DNA of 64,000 bases from Saccharibacillus endophyticus (GCF_013185185.1 NZ_JAAZWE010000001.1:620001-684000), one strand, 5' to 3'; positions 25,387 to 34,796 are shown, numbered from the stretch's first letter. A program made the numbers and translations. The notes: generated from the letters alone by a model not told the origin.

Positions 25387-28349
25387 CTTATATTCAATGA
25401 AGGTAAAGGCTGTAGACCGGCCTTACTATTGGATTTGAATGTGTATTCCCCTAGGAAATTAATATGCTCCCACGCAAGAGGTGATACATGAGCTAACAAG
25501 TTCTCATCTAATTCTCCGTTTTGCTTTAACTGATTCGTAGCTTCTGTAAGATAAACGGTGTTCCAAAGACTAATTGCATTGATTATAATGTTTAAAGCAC
25601 TTGCTCTTTGCAGTTGATCTTGTAAAGCCCGTTCCCGTAACTCCCCATGCTTTCCAAAGAAGATCGCCCTGGCCAAAGCATTCATGGCTTCTCCTTTATT
25701 AAGTCCTCGTTGTACACGTCGCCGCAGCGATTCATTTAAAATGTAATCAAGTATAAAAATCGTTTTTTCGATTCTTCCGATTTCTCTAAGTGCCTTTGAT
25801 ATTTTGTTCTGCCTCGCATAAGAGCCAAGCTTGCCCATAATGAGGGATCCAGAAACCGTACCTTCTCTTATTGAATGCGTCAACCGTAATACATCATCAA
25901 AATTCTCTCGAATAGTTTGGGTGTTAATTTTCCCTCGAAAAAGATCATTTATTTCATGGGGATGATCCATTACATCTATCGTATATAACCTAGAATCAGA
26001 TAAGTCACGAAGTCTTGGTGCAAAGCGAAATCCAAGCAAATGAGATAAACCAAATACTTGATCTGTATAACCCGCTGTATCTGTGTAATGTTCTTCAATA
26101 TTCAACTCAGACTCATGATGCAATAATCCATCGATGACATGAACAGCATCACGGGCGTTAGTATTAATGACTTTGGTGTAAAAACTCGAAAATTGATCAC
26201 TTGTGAATCGATATATAGTTGCTCCCTTTCCGGAACCATAATGGGGATTAGCGTCTGCATGTAAAGAAGATACACCGACTTGCACACGCATTCCATCAGA
26301 AGATGATGTACTGCCATCGCCCCAAATTGAGGATAAATCCATTTTATGATGGAAATTAACAAGCGTAGCTTGCGCTCTGTTCAAAGCATCCTCATCCATT
26401 CGCCATTGAGCAACGTTTGCCATTTGTCGATATGTGATTCCTGGTGTTGCGTCCGCCATTTTTGTGAGTCCAATATTTGTTCCCATAGCCATTAGTGCTG
26501 CTAGTATCATGGGTTTCTCTTCTTGATGCGGGGGTTTTCCCGTAGACGTGTGAATAAATGCTTTATCAAACCCTGTCCACCCTGAGACTTCCATCAATAA
26601 ATCCGTTAATTTCATACGTGGAAGTAGACGATAAAGAGAAGCACTGAATGCCCTGGCATCTTCCGGGACATCTTTTTCAAGCCGTTGAATGTGCAGTTTG
26701 CCATTCGTCAGATTGGCTCCTTCTAAATCATGAATATTGCCTTTTACATGTTGAATACGTTCTAATAAAGAAAGTCGTCGTTCTTCAAGATAATCATCCA
26801 CTGACAAACTAACAGCAATCCTTGTTGCATTCGTTGCAGATGCAATCTCCCATTCTTTTTTGGAAACTAGATACTCCTCAAAATCTTTATGTTGGCGACT
26901 CCCGGCGATGGAAATATCTCCTGACCTTACATGGTTTCGAAGCTCCGTTAGTGCTGCCATTTCATAATAATGCCGATTAATCGACCCGTCTTCTTCGTAG
27001 ACATGCTTTTGCCACCGATTAGATACAAAATCCAAGGGGGCATCTCTTGGCACTTTGCGCTTATTCGTTTCATTCATTTCGCGAATAGTATCTAATGCTT
27101 TCATTAATGGCTCACTCGATTTAGTCGAACGGAATTCAAGTGCCCTTAGTAGAGTCGGTGTATATTTTCGCAGGTAAAAAAAGCGACTTTCTAAAAGATC
27201 TAAATAATCATAATTAATCGGTCTAGACAAATCCTTCGCTTCCTCAATGGAAGTAACAAATTTTTCCCACGGCATGATGGTTTCTAAGGCTGTAAAAGGA
27301 TCCAGCTTTTCTTCGCGTGCCTTTATAAGAGCTTCACCTAAGCGAGCATAATGGATGACTTTCTCATTTACTGATTTCCCGTTCTTCTTTTGCAGTTCTT
27401 CTTGAGCTCTACGTCCTTTCGCTTGGAGGGTCAAGATTTGTCTGTCGTGAATTTCAAATGCGTGATCAATTAAGTCTTGGTTCAGATGGAGCAAATAAGC
27501 AACTAATATTGCATATCTTTTTTCTTTAGTGAATCGTCGGAAGGAATGGGGTTCATATCTAGCGCCTATTTTAGATAGTTGTCGCAATCGATTGGGGTGT
27601 ATGGACTCAGTTATTACTGTAAGTTGAAGTGTTTTAATGTATTCTAAGCGCTCGATCACTTTTAAAAAGGCATCTGGAGATGATTGCCCTGGAATCTCTC
27701 TTAACCATGATAAGTATGTTTTCCCACTATCAGTAGGCATTAGCGATAGTAAGCGATCCAGCTTTTCAAGTTGAAATGGTGCTAGGGAGTCATTAAAGTG
27801 ATTAAAAATATGTTGTTCCGTCCGTTTTCGTGTTTCCCAGACTACTCTTTCAATGGTGGCCATACTTGGTAGAATGACTTTCCACTTCCGGACGATCTGA
27901 ATGGCCGTCTGTATCAGATGAGTAGGGTTTCCATTAGCCATAGCATCATCGAATAGGAATCTAGAAAGTCGACGATATGTTGATATGGTAAAGGTTTGGT
28001 AATCATACTCTCTACGGATTTCTACCAAATGCTCATATTTAGTTGCTTCTCGTTTAGCGTAATTTAAGAACTCATTTGGATCCACTTTAATTTGTTTAGC
28101 GATATAAGATATAACATATGTAGGAATTTCATTTATATCAGATAATGTCCACCCTGAAAATCGAATAATGCAAAGTTGTACGGCAAAACCCAAACGATTA
28201 TAGTCTCTTCTATGTCGAAAGATGACATCTACATCGTGCTGGCTTAGCGTGAAGAATGTACCTAAGGACCATTCATCTAATTCAGTGGGAATGGACATAT
28301 ACGTTTTCCGTTCCTCTGGGGTTAGTAATTCTCTTACTCGAGCATACAC
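25368..28349 (-). CDS. tnpA: Tn3-family transposase
   Basis: 993 residues, normal for Tn3 TnpA. N-terminal DNA-binding part (LTPEERKTYMSIP..., RRDYNRLGFAVQLCIIRFSGW), then the DDE catalytic region: Asp in SIWGDGSTSSSDG, Asp in TDTAGYTDQVFGLSHLLG and Glu in KHGELRERALQDQ. It binds the 49-bp ends and performs replicative transposition. Start is a GTG at 28349 with GGAGGG upstream. Closest in style to Bacillus Tn4430/Tn5401-type transposases, judged by the recombinase partner. No frameshift is seen, so it is likely functional. Confidence 0.95.
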   Translation of the reverse strand: MYARVRELLTPEERKTYMSIPTELDEWSLGTFFTLSQHDVDVIFRHRRDYNRLGFAVQLCIIRFSGWTLSDINEIPTYVISYIAKQIKVDPNEFLNYAKREATKYEHLVEIRREYDYQTFTISTYRRLSRFLFDDAMANGNPTHLIQTAIQIVRKWKVILPSMATIERVVWETRKRTEQHIFNHFNDSLAPFQLEKLDRLLSLMPTDSGKTYLSWLREIPGQSSPDAFLKVIERLEYIKTLQLTVITESIHPNRLRQLSKIGARYEPHSFRRFTKEKRYAILVAYLLHLNQDLIDHAFEIHDRQILTLQAKGRRAQEELQKKNGKSVNEKVIHYARLGEALIKAREEKLDPFTALETIMPWEKFVTSIEEAKDLSRPINYDYLDLLESRFFYLRKYTPTLLRALEFRSTKSSEPLMKALDTIREMNETNKRKVPRDAPLDFVSNRWQKHVYEEDGSINRHYYEMAALTELRNHVRSGDISIAGSRQHKDFEEYLVSKKEWEIASATNATRIAVSLSVDDYLEERRLSLLERIQHVKGNIHDLEGANLTNGKLHIQRLEKDVPEDARAFSASLYRLLPRMKLTDLLMEVSGWTGFDKAFIHTSTGKPPHQEEKPMILAALMAMGTNIGLTKMADATPGITYRQMANVAQWRMDEDALNRAQATLVNFHHKMDLSSIWGDGSTSSSDGMRVQVGVSSLHADANPHYGSGKGATIYRFTSDQFSSFYTKVINTNARDAVHVIDGLLHHESELNIEEHYTDTAGYTDQVFGLSHLLGFRFAPRLRDLSDSRLYTIDVMDHPHEINDLFRGKINTQTIRENFDDVLRLTHSIREGTVSGSLIMGKLGSYARQNKISKALREIGRIEKTIFILDYILNESLRRRVQRGLNKGEAMNALARAIFFGKHGELRERALQDQLQRASALNIIINAISLWNTVYLTEATNQLKQNGELDENLLAHVSPLAWEHINFLGEYTFKSNSKAGLQPLPSLNIRKAGSP

Positions 28350-28378
28350 AATAAAAAAGCTCCCTCCTAAAAAGTGGT

Positions 28379-28419
28379 TTCACGAATGATACATAACTAT
28401 CTTTTGTATCATTCGTGAA
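28379..28419. promoter_or_regulatory. Resolution-site-like inverted repeat
   Basis: TTCACGAATGATACA (28379-28393) is repeated inverted at 28405-28419 with an 11-base spacer. Related half-sites AATCATACATAA (28491-28502) and AAGTATCATAA (28521-28531) follow. Layout resembles the core and accessory sites used by TnpI-type recombinases, and it lies between tnpA and the recombinase gene. Confidence 0.65.
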
Positions 28420-28547
28420 TATCCTAAACACCTTGATAAATAAAGGTTTTTTTAGAGTTTTCCATCTCTCGTCATTTTCTCTGCTTTTTGAATCATACAT
28501 AATATATAATAGTATACATTAAGTATCATAATTTTGGAGGAGTTAAT

Positions 28548-29114
28548 TTGGAGTATGTTCAACCGATTCGGGATCGAAAACAGATAATTGCAATCAAGAA
28601 AATTTTAAAAGCTACCAATATAAGGGACTACTGTCTCTTTAACATAGGGATTAATTCCGGCCTACGGATTAGCGATTTACTTCAATTAAGAATTGGTGAT
28701 GTAATTGATGAAAAGCATACTATTAAGGATCGAATCTCGCTTCGTGAAGTAAAAACAGGGAAAATGAAAGATTTTCCTATCGGAGATACGTCAAAAAAAG
28801 CAATCAGAGAGTACTTGATAACAAGAGATTACGAAGAAAACGAACCGTTATTTCGTTCCAGGAAGGGGAAAGAAGCATTAAAGCGACAACAAGCCTATCG
28901 AATTATTAACGAAGCGGCTAGAGCTGTAGGAATAAAAGAAAGAATTGGTACTCATACATTACGAAAAACGTTTGGTTATCACGCTTACCAATCTGGAGTG
29001 GACCTCTCGATTCTTCAAAAATTGTTTAACCATTCAGCACCAAGCGTTACGCTAGCCTATATTGGTATGACACAAGATGAGCTTGATAATGTGTATTTGA
29101 ATTTAAATCTATGA
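28548..29114 (+). CDS. Short tyrosine recombinase (TnpI-like resolvase)
   Basis: 188 residues, only the catalytic domain plus a short lead: Arg in SGLRISDLL, Lys in VKTGKMKDF, HTLRKTFGYH, His in LFNHSAPS and nucleophile Tyr in LAYIGM. TTG start at 28548 with TTGGAGGAG upstream. In Tn3 elements with this gene order it resolves the cointegrate. TnpI of Tn4430 is about 100 residues longer, so this enzyme lacks the usual N-terminal core-binding domain; such short integrases do occur on Bacillus mobile elements. Confidence 0.88.
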   Translation: MEYVQPIRDRKQIIAIKKILKATNIRDYCLFNIGINSGLRISDLLQLRIGDVIDEKHTIKDRISLREVKTGKMKDFPIGDTSKKAIREYLITRDYEENEPLFRSRKGKEALKRQQAYRIINEAARAVGIKERIGTHTLRKTFGYHAYQSGVDLSILQKLFNHSAPSVTLAYIGMTQDELDNVYLNLNL

Positions 29115-29148
29115 GGTGGGTATCTCTTTTTATCTCATTTTAATAAAT

Positions 29149-29165
29149 AATGTTGGCTGTACCCC
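29149..29165. repeat. Internal copy of the transposon terminal repeat (17 bp)
   Basis: AATGTTGGCTGTACCCC is exactly the reverse complement of the outer 17 bases of the left terminal repeat (with its CA at positions 7-8, unlike the right repeat). It is oriented as a right end, just after the recombinase gene. Confidence 0.85.
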
Positions 29166-29286
29166 TCTAAGGTCCTGATAGCGAGAATAGGTCTTATGGG
29201 GTACTAGCTCTTATTATAATTAGATGTGACGGATAATAAAGTAGATTAACCTTATTAATTCGCTTTTACCTTAATGAATATAAGCA

Positions 29287-29709
29287 CTACATTTTATAGA
29301 GTCGTCCTAGCGTTTCCTTCATTTCAGGCTTAACGGATATCTCAGAACGAATTGAAACAGCTTTTTCTTCTGCTTCTTTTATAGATTCAGCTAACCCTAG
29401 TTCAAGAAGTAAACCAATCGCAACCGTTCCAGTCCGATTTTTTCCTCCTGAACAATGAAAGAAAATTGTTTCATCATTATCATAAGCATTTTTAACAGCA
29501 TCAATAGCGGTCTTCACTGATTTATCCTGTTTCTCTTTATCATCAATAATGGGTAAATGCACACGTTTACCAGTCTTATCCTCGTCTAACGATTCAGCTC
29601 TTAGATCAAAAACCTTACCGAGATCATGTGTCTTTGTCGCTTCTTCTGCACTTGCAGCACCACCGATATACACTCGGTTAGGAATCAATTCTTGATAGGA
29701 TGTCATCAT
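29287..29709 (-). CDS. Protein-tyrosine / dual-specificity phosphatase-like protein of the ars operon
   Basis: About 141 residues. HCSGGKNRTG is the CX5R active-site loop of the PTP/DSP superfamily (Cys nucleophile, Arg phosphate binder); the preceding FDLRAE and downstream LLLELGLAES fit the fold. Start set at 29709, where GGAGGACAAG precedes ATG. It is the last gene of the arsR-arsB-arsC-trxB operon. A link between this phosphatase and arsenate handling is inferred from position only; CX5R folds are shared with ArsC. Confidence 0.8.
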   Translation of the reverse strand: MMTSYQELIPNRVYIGGAASAEEATKTHDLGKVFDLRAESLDEDKTGKRVHLPIIDDKEKQDKSVKTAIDAVKNAYDNDETIFFHCSGGKNRTGTVAIGLLLELGLAESIKEAEEKAVSIRSEISVKPEMKETLGRLYKM

Positions 29710-29734
29710 CTTGTCCTCCATTTATAGTTATAAA

Positions 29735-30694
29735 TTATGATAGAGACTGGCTCCAATCCAGTGTTGTCTCTCCCTCGAGATAGTGTTCAACATCCAATGC
29801 AGCCATACAACCTGTGCCGGCAGCTGTTATTGCTTGTTTATACGTTACATCTTGTACATCTCCACAAGCAAACATTCCCGGTATTGATGTTTTTGTTGTA
29901 CCAGGTTCCACAACTACATAACCATTTTGATCAAGTTCGACCTTATCTTCCAAAAAGGCTGTATTCGGTGTATGACCTATTGCTAAGAAAAATCCGTCCG
30001 TTTCAATTAACTCTTCTTTACCTGTACTATTATCAACCACTTTTACACCGGAGACCTTCCCGTTTGTTGAAAGAACTTCAGTGGTCATTTTATTAAGAGC
30101 CCACTTTATTTTATTGTTTTCTTTAGCTCTGTTTTGCATAATCTTAGATGCTCGAAGCTCGCTACGTCTATGAATAACAGTAACCTCATCTGCAAATTTC
30201 GTTAAGAAACTTGCTTCTTCCATAGCTGAATCTCCACCACCAACAACGACAACTTTCTTACCTCGATAGAAAAATCCATCACAGGTTGCACAAGTACTGA
30301 CCCCTTTTCCGAAATTTTCTTTTTCACCAGGTACGTTAAGCCATTTAGCTGATGCCCCTGTTGAAATGATGATCGTCTCGGCTTCAATCTCTTCTTTCCC
30401 ATTGATAGTTAAATGGAATGGTCTTGATTCTGTTTTTACATTAGTGACCCAACCAGTTTTAAACGTTGCGCCAAATCGTTCAGCTTGTTTTCGCATGTTA
30501 TCCATGAGTTCTGGTCCAGTAATACCGTTGATGAATCCAGGGAAGTTTTCAACCTCAGTTGTAAGTGTTAATTGACCTCCTGGTTCCTGTCCTTCAATAA
30601 CCAAAGGGTTCATGTCAGCTCTTGCTAAGTAAATAGCAGCTGTTAGTCCAGCTGGTCCTGTCCCTACAATAATCACTTTATGTTTTGTCGCCAT
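29735..30694 (-). CDS. trxB: Thioredoxin reductase
   Basis: 319-residue FAD/NADPH flavoprotein: GTGPAGLTAAIYLARA at the N-terminus binds FAD, CATCDGFF is the redox-active CxxC, VVGGGDSAMEE binds NADPH and GMFACGDV is the C-terminal FAD motif. Reduces thioredoxin, which recycles the thioredoxin-dependent ArsC encoded next to it. The operon context makes that the likely purpose. ATG at 30694 behind AAGGGG. No thioredoxin gene is in the element, so the host must supply it. Confidence 0.93.
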   Translation of the reverse strand: MATKHKVIIVGTGPAGLTAAIYLARADMNPLVIEGQEPGGQLTLTTEVENFPGFINGITGPELMDNMRKQAERFGATFKTGWVTNVKTESRPFHLTINGKEEIEAETIIISTGASAKWLNVPGEKENFGKGVSTCATCDGFFYRGKKVVVVGGGDSAMEEASFLTKFADEVTVIHRRSELRASKIMQNRAKENNKIKWALNKMTTEVLSTNGKVSGVKVVDNSTGKEELIETDGFFLAIGHTPNTAFLEDKVELDQNGYVVVEPGTTKTSIPGMFACGDVQDVTYKQAITAAGTGCMAALDVEHYLEGETTLDWSQSLS

Positions 30695-30774
30695 ATTAAC
30701 AACCCCTTATATAATAATTCACTTATATATACTTGAAAATGTAAGTCGAGGGTATTACTCCCTCGACTTAGAAA

Positions 30775-31194
30775 TTACTTACTTGTTTCTGAGAAACGCT
30801 TGATACGTTCTGCTATTTCATCTCTCACACGTTGGAAAAAGGCCCACTTCTCTTCTTCTGTCCCTTCAGCCTTAGCCGGATCATCAAATCCCCAATGATC
30901 ACGTTTCACATGTGGAGGAGTCATCGGACATTTGTCTGCTGCATCACCACATAACGTAACGACAAAGTCTGCGTTGTTTAACAGTTCTGTATCAATGATA
31001 TCAGACGTTTGGTTAGAGATATCAACGCCTACTTCTTTCATTGCTTTAACGGCATTAGGATTTAATCCATGTGCTTCAATCCCTGCACTATATACATCCC
31101 ACTCACTGGCTAAATACTCTTTTGCCCATCCTTCTGCCATTTGGCTTCTGCAAGAGTTTCCAGTACAAAGAAAATAAATTGTTTTTTTAGACAT
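30775..31194 (-). CDS. arsC: Arsenate reductase, thioredoxin-coupled
   Basis: 139 residues of the low-molecular-weight PTPase-type Ars[14 protein letters not shown] is the nucleophile loop (Cys10-X5-Arg16), and [10 protein letters not shown] supplies the resolving pair (Cys82 and Cys89 by family analogy). Converts arsenate to arsenite for export by ArsB. Starts at 31194 with AAGGAG upstream; the arsB stop lies 18 bp upstream, so translation is probably coupled. Confidence 0.95.
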   Translation of the reverse strand: MSKKTIYFLCTGNSCRSQMAEGWAKEYLASEWDVYSAGIEAHGLNPNAVKAMKEVGVDISNQTSDIIDTELLNNADFVVTLCGDAADKCPMTPPHVKRDHWGFDDPAKAEGTEEEKWAFFQRVRDEIAERIKRFSETSK

Positions 31195-31212
31195 TGTATT
31201 TTGCTCCTTCTT

Positions 31213-32511
31213 TTAATGAATAATGAGTAACCATAGATATAGTCCCATTAGAGTTATAAACAATACTGGCAACGTGATGATAATACCTGTTTTGAAATAC
31301 GTTCCCCAAGATATTTTGACGCCTTTTTGTGTTAAGACATGAAGCCATAACAAAGTGGCTAATGAACCAATTGGCGTGATTTTCGGACCTAAATCAGCTC
31401 CAATCACATTGGCATAAATTAACGCTTCTCTAGTTATACCTGTTGTATCAGTTCCCGCAATCGCAATCGCATCAATTAAAACAGTAGGCATATTGTTCAT
31501 AACAGAAGACAGAATGGCTGCTATAAAGCCCATTCCCATCGTAGCTGCAAAGAGACCCTGATCAGCAACCACCTGGATGGTATCAGATAAAACGTCTGTC
31601 AAACCAACATTACGAAGTCCATACACGACAACGTACATACCAATTGAAAAGAATACAATATTCCATGGCGCACCACTTAGAACCTTTCGTGTCTCAACGG
31701 CTGAACTTTTACTAGCAAATACTAAGAAGATAATTGCGATAATACCCGCAACAATTGATACTGGGATATGCAAGAACTCACTTACTAAATAACCAACTAA
31801 AAGAACACCTAACACAAACCATGACAGACGAAACATTTTATGATCTTTAATCACATCCACAGGCTCTTGAAGTTGTGAATAATCATATCGTTTCGGCATT
31901 TGTTTTCTAAAGTAAAGGTAAAGGACCAGAATACTTGCTAGTAAGGCAAAAAAGTTTGGTACGATCATACGTGTTGCATATTCAACAAACCCAATTCCGA
32001 AATAGTCAGCAGAAACAATATTCACTAGATTACTAACCACTAAGGGTAACGAAGTCGTATCCGCAATAAATCCACTTGCTATAATGAAAGGAAAAACCAT
32101 CTTCTCGTTAAATTTAAGTGAACGAACCATTGATAAAACAATAGGTGTTAGAATAAGCGCTGCACCATCATTTGCAAAAAATGCTGCCACAAATGATCCT
32201 AATATACACACATAAATGAACATAAGGACAGCATTACCTTTTGCCATTCTAGCCATGTGTAAGGCAGACCATTCAAAAAATCCAATCTCATCTAAGATAA
32301 GCGAAATAATAATAACAGCAATAAACGTTAACGTAGCATTCCAAACTATACCCGTTACATCTATGACATCAGTGAAACTTACAACTCCAAATAAGAGAGC
32401 CAAGATTGCTCCACCACATGCAGACCACCCAATATTTAAGTTTTTAGGCTGCCAAATAACGAATACCAGAGTCAGAATAAATATTGTCGACGCTAAAATG
32501 ACTGAACTCAA
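31213..32511 (-). CDS. arsB: Arsenite efflux permease ArsB
   Basis: 432 residues with about 11-12 membrane helices. The opening [22 protein letters not shown], the [13 protein letters not shown] loop and [15 protein letters not shown] near the C-terminus are ArsB-type. Expels arsenite from the cytoplasm using the proton gradient; no arsA ATPase gene accompanies it. Stands between arsR and arsC in the order typical of Bacillales. AGGGGAGG precedes the ATG. Confidence 0.94.
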   Translation of the reverse strand: MSSVILASTIFILTLVFVIWQPKNLNIGWSACGGAILALLFGVVSFTDVIDVTGIVWNATLTFIAVIIISLILDEIGFFEWSALHMARMAKGNAVLMFIYVCILGSFVAAFFANDGAALILTPIVLSMVRSLKFNEKMVFPFIIASGFIADTTSLPLVVSNLVNIVSADYFGIGFVEYATRMIVPNFFALLASILVLYLYFRKQMPKRYDYSQLQEPVDVIKDHKMFRLSWFVLGVLLVGYLVSEFLHIPVSIVAGIIAIIFLVFASKSSAVETRKVLSGAPWNIVFFSIGMYVVVYGLRNVGLTDVLSDTIQVVADQGLFAATMGMGFIAAILSSVMNNMPTVLIDAIAIAGTDTTGITREALIYANVIGADLGPKITPIGSLATLLWLHVLTQKGVKISWGTYFKTGIIITLPVLFITLMGLYLWLLIIH

Positions 32512-32530
32512 AATGTATTTCCTCCCCTTT

Positions 32531-32866
32531 TTAGCACTTAACAGGCTGTACTTTTTTTAATGCCTCTTTTAGAGAAGGATCATCGTGATCTAGTTGATCT
32601 AAAACAGCTTTAACCAATGAAAAGTGTGAAGACTTATCATTAAGCGAGTAATGTCTCCATTGTCCTTTTCTATTTTCATTCAATAGATCAAGTTGCTTTA
32701 ACTTTCTTATGTGCTGACTAATAGCAGGCTGACTCGTTTCAAACATATCAACAAACTGACACACGCAATACTCATTATTCTCTATCAGTTTTAACATTAA
32801 CAATCTTGTTGGATCACTTATTACTTTTAAACAAGCAACCACGTCAGTTGTATCTTGTTTTTGCAT
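32531..32866 (-). CDS. arsR: ArsR-family repressor of the main ars operon
   Basis: 111 residues with a winged helix ([31 protein letters not shown]). The CVC pair in NNEYCVCQF sits at the alpha-3 metal-binding position of ArsR/SmtB sensors (consensus CxCxL), so it should sense arsenite. First gene of the operon. ATG at 32866 is the conventional choice; a TTG four codons upstream (32875) closer to GGGAG is possible. A promoter TTGACT-N16-TATACA lies upstream on the minus strand. Confidence 0.92.
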   Translation of the reverse strand: MQKQDTTDVVACLKVISDPTRLLMLKLIENNEYCVCQFVDMFETSQPAISQHIRKLKQLDLLNENRKGQWRHYSLNDKSSHFSLVKAVLDQLDHDDPSLKEALKKVQPVKC

Positions 32867-32900
32867 ATTTACCAACGTCCCCACTCCCTTCCACACAGAT

Positions 32901-32928
32901 TGTATAATATTCTTTTTATATAAGTCAA
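32901..32928 (-). promoter_or_regulatory. Sigma-A promoter of the arsRBC operon
   Basis: TTGACT (RC of 32923-32928) and TATACA (RC of 32901-32906) are separated by 16 bases, about 35 bp ahead of the start codon region. Confidence 0.65.
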
Positions 32929-32986
32929 TATTTATATTAGTGCATTCTTATATACTAATTGTTCTATTCATTCGGATAGTATTTAT

Positions 32987-33001
32987 ATCAATTTTTTTGA
33001 T
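32987..33001. promoter_or_regulatory. Candidate ArsR2 operator 1
   Basis: ATCAATTTTTTTGAT: ATCAA and TTGAT half-sites with a 5-base spacer. It lies in the divergent promoter region. Confidence 0.5.
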
Positions 33002-33044
33002 TAAATGCTTGCAAGAAGAAGATTTATGTAGTAAATTTGATTAC

Positions 33045-33060
33045 ATCAACTAATTTTGAT
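33045..33060. promoter_or_regulatory. Candidate ArsR2 operator 2
   Basis: ATCAACTAATTTTGAT, ATCAA-N6-TTGAT, 22 bp upstream of the GTG start of arsR2. Confidence 0.6.
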
Positions 33061-33081
33061 TAAAGGAAAGGAAGATTGCTT

Positions 33082-33402
33082 GTGTCTTTAGTGACGGATC
33101 AAAGCAGTTGTACTTCTCCAAACTTTGTGACTTATGCTGAAAAATTTAAAGCTATGTCAGACCCAAAAAGATTGGAATTATTACATTTACTTTGTATAAA
33201 CGGTTCTACCTGTGTATGTGATCTTGTCGATGAAATGAATATTCCTCAATCTAAGCTCTCTTACCACCTAAAAATTCTTTTAAATGCAGATCTCATTTTT
33301 AAGGAAACGAAAGGTACTTGGAGTTATTATTCACTAAATGAGGATGTTATGAGTCGCATATTATCAAGAGAACTTTGCTGTATTCTTACTCCATCTTTAT
33401 AA
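33082..33402 (+). CDS. Second ArsR-family regulator
   Basis: About 106 residues from a GTG at 33082 (AAGGAAG upstream). Winged-helix core AMSDPKRLELLHLLCINGSTCVCDLVDEMNIPQSKLSYHLKILLNADLI; the CVC pair again occupies the metal-sensing helix, with extra Cys in QSSCTSP and in the ELCCIL tail. Transcribed divergently from the first arsR and together with the flavoprotein gene. Three ATCAA-N5/6-TTGAT sites around the two genes look like its operators. It is clearly different from the first ArsR in sequence. Confidence 0.88.
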   Translation: MSLVTDQSSCTSPNFVTYAEKFKAMSDPKRLELLHLLCINGSTCVCDLVDEMNIPQSKLSYHLKILLNADLIFKETKGTWSYYSLNEDVMSRILSRELCCILTPSL

Positions 33403-33428
33403 AAGGTGGACTTTTGTTTCATTATTAA

Positions 33429-33444
33429 ATCAAAATAAATTGAT
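33429..33444. promoter_or_regulatory. Candidate ArsR2 operator 3
   Basis: ATCAAAATAAATTGAT, ATCAA-N6-TTGAT, between arsR2 and the flavoprotein gene and 16 bp before its ATG, where bound repressor would block it separately. Confidence 0.6.
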
Positions 33445-33460
33445 ATAAGGAGTGTTTAGT

Positions 33461-34759
33461 ATGAAAAACGAACAATTACCCGTTGCAATTATTGGTGCTG
33501 GCCCTATTGGATTGGCGGCGGCTGCTCAGTTAGTGAAACAAAACCAAGCTTTTATTCTGTTTGAAGCAGGTGCTTCAGTAGGAACAAATTTTTTAGATTA
33601 CTCACATGTTCGACTGTTTTCCTCTTGGGAATATAATATTGATTCAGCAGCACGATCTTTACTTCTAAAGAATCAAGTTCCACTTCCAGACCCTAACAAG
33701 CTACCCTATGGTGGCGAAATTGTTTCAGAATACTTAGAGCCTTTATCATCTCTTTCTGAATTGAAACCCTACATTCACTTAAATAGTAAAGTTGTTCATA
33801 TTTCTAGAAAGGGGATTGATAAAGTTAAAACAGATGGTCGTGAATTGCTCCCTTTTATAATACAAGTAGAAAACAAAGATTTGGACCTTCAACAATTCGA
33901 AGCAAAAGCAGTAATAGACGCTACGGGAACATGGCATAATCCCAACCCCTTCATTTCAGGTGGCTTAAATACGATGAATCAAAAAAACGATTCAATTCAC
34001 CCTGGAATACCTAATATATTAGGTGATGATAAGGAAACATTCATAAATAAACGAGTTCTTGTTATAGGCAGTGGACATTCTGCGTTAAATTCTATATTAG
34101 ATTTAGTGAAATTAAAGAAAGTTGCACCGGAAACAACCATCTCTTGGATTATTAGAAAACCAAATGTGATAGATGTTTTAGGTGGAGGAAGTAATGATCA
34201 GCTCCCCGAACGTGGTGCGTTAGGTACTCGTGTTGAGAAGGAGATTTCAAATGGAAATGTTGAGGTTCACGTTTCCACGTTTGTTGAATCTTTTAAAACT
34301 GATAAGACGGGTGCCTACCTTTTAACAGTGTCTAAAAATGAAAATCAAACAGAAATTGGACCGTTTGATCACATTATTTCAAATACAGGTTCCAGTCCTA
34401 CTTTTGAGTTTCTAAAGGAAATACGTTACACATTTGATTCTACTTTAGAAAGTGTTCCGAAATTAGCACCACTTATCGATCCAAATGTTCATAGCTGCGG
34501 TACGGTTCGACCACATGGAGAAAAAGAACTTAGACAACCTGAAAAAGACTTTTATATTGTAGGTGCTAAAAGTTATGGAAGAGCACCAACTTTTCTAATG
34601 GCTACCGGGTATGAACAAGTACGATCCATTGTTGCCTACCTTTCTGGTGATCGAGAAGCTGCCAAAAGAGTAGAACTAAAACTACCTGAAACAGGTGTTT
34701 GCAAAGTGAGCTCCCTTTCGAATAAAATCCAATCCAATGTAGGATCTTGTTGTAACTAA
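33461..34759 (+). CDS. FAD-dependent monooxygenase-like flavoprotein with Cys-rich tail
   Basis: 432 residues from ATG 33461 (AAGGAG upstream). IIGAGPIGLAAAAQL is the FAD-binding motif, DATGTWHNPNP resembles the flavin-monooxygenase ATG motif, and VLVIGSGHSALNSI is the NADPH motif, so it looks like a two-dinucleotide-domain flavin monooxygenase. The C-terminus ends in GSCCN, with further Cys in GVCK and HSCG. It may oxidise or bind trivalent arsenicals (ArsO/ArsH-like roles are known for other flavoproteins), but the substrate is not shown by the sequence. Confidence 0.8.
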   Translation: MKNEQLPVAIIGAGPIGLAAAAQLVKQNQAFILFEAGASVGTNFLDYSHVRLFSSWEYNIDSAARSLLLKNQVPLPDPNKLPYGGEIVSEYLEPLSSLSELKPYIHLNSKVVHISRKGIDKVKTDGRELLPFIIQVENKDLDLQQFEAKAVIDATGTWHNPNPFISGGLNTMNQKNDSIHPGIPNILGDDKETFINKRVLVIGSGHSALNSILDLVKLKKVAPETTISWIIRKPNVIDVLGGGSNDQLPERGALGTRVEKEISNGNVEVHVSTFVESFKTDKTGAYLLTVSKNENQTEIGPFDHIISNTGSSPTFEFLKEIRYTFDSTLESVPKLAPLIDPNVHSCGTVRPHGEKELRQPEKDFYIVGAKSYGRAPTFLMATGYEQVRSIVAYLSGDREAAKRVELKLPETGVCKVSSLSNKIQSNVGSCCN

Positions 34760-34796
34760 AAGATACTCGCTTAATTCAAGATGTTCTAGACAAGAT

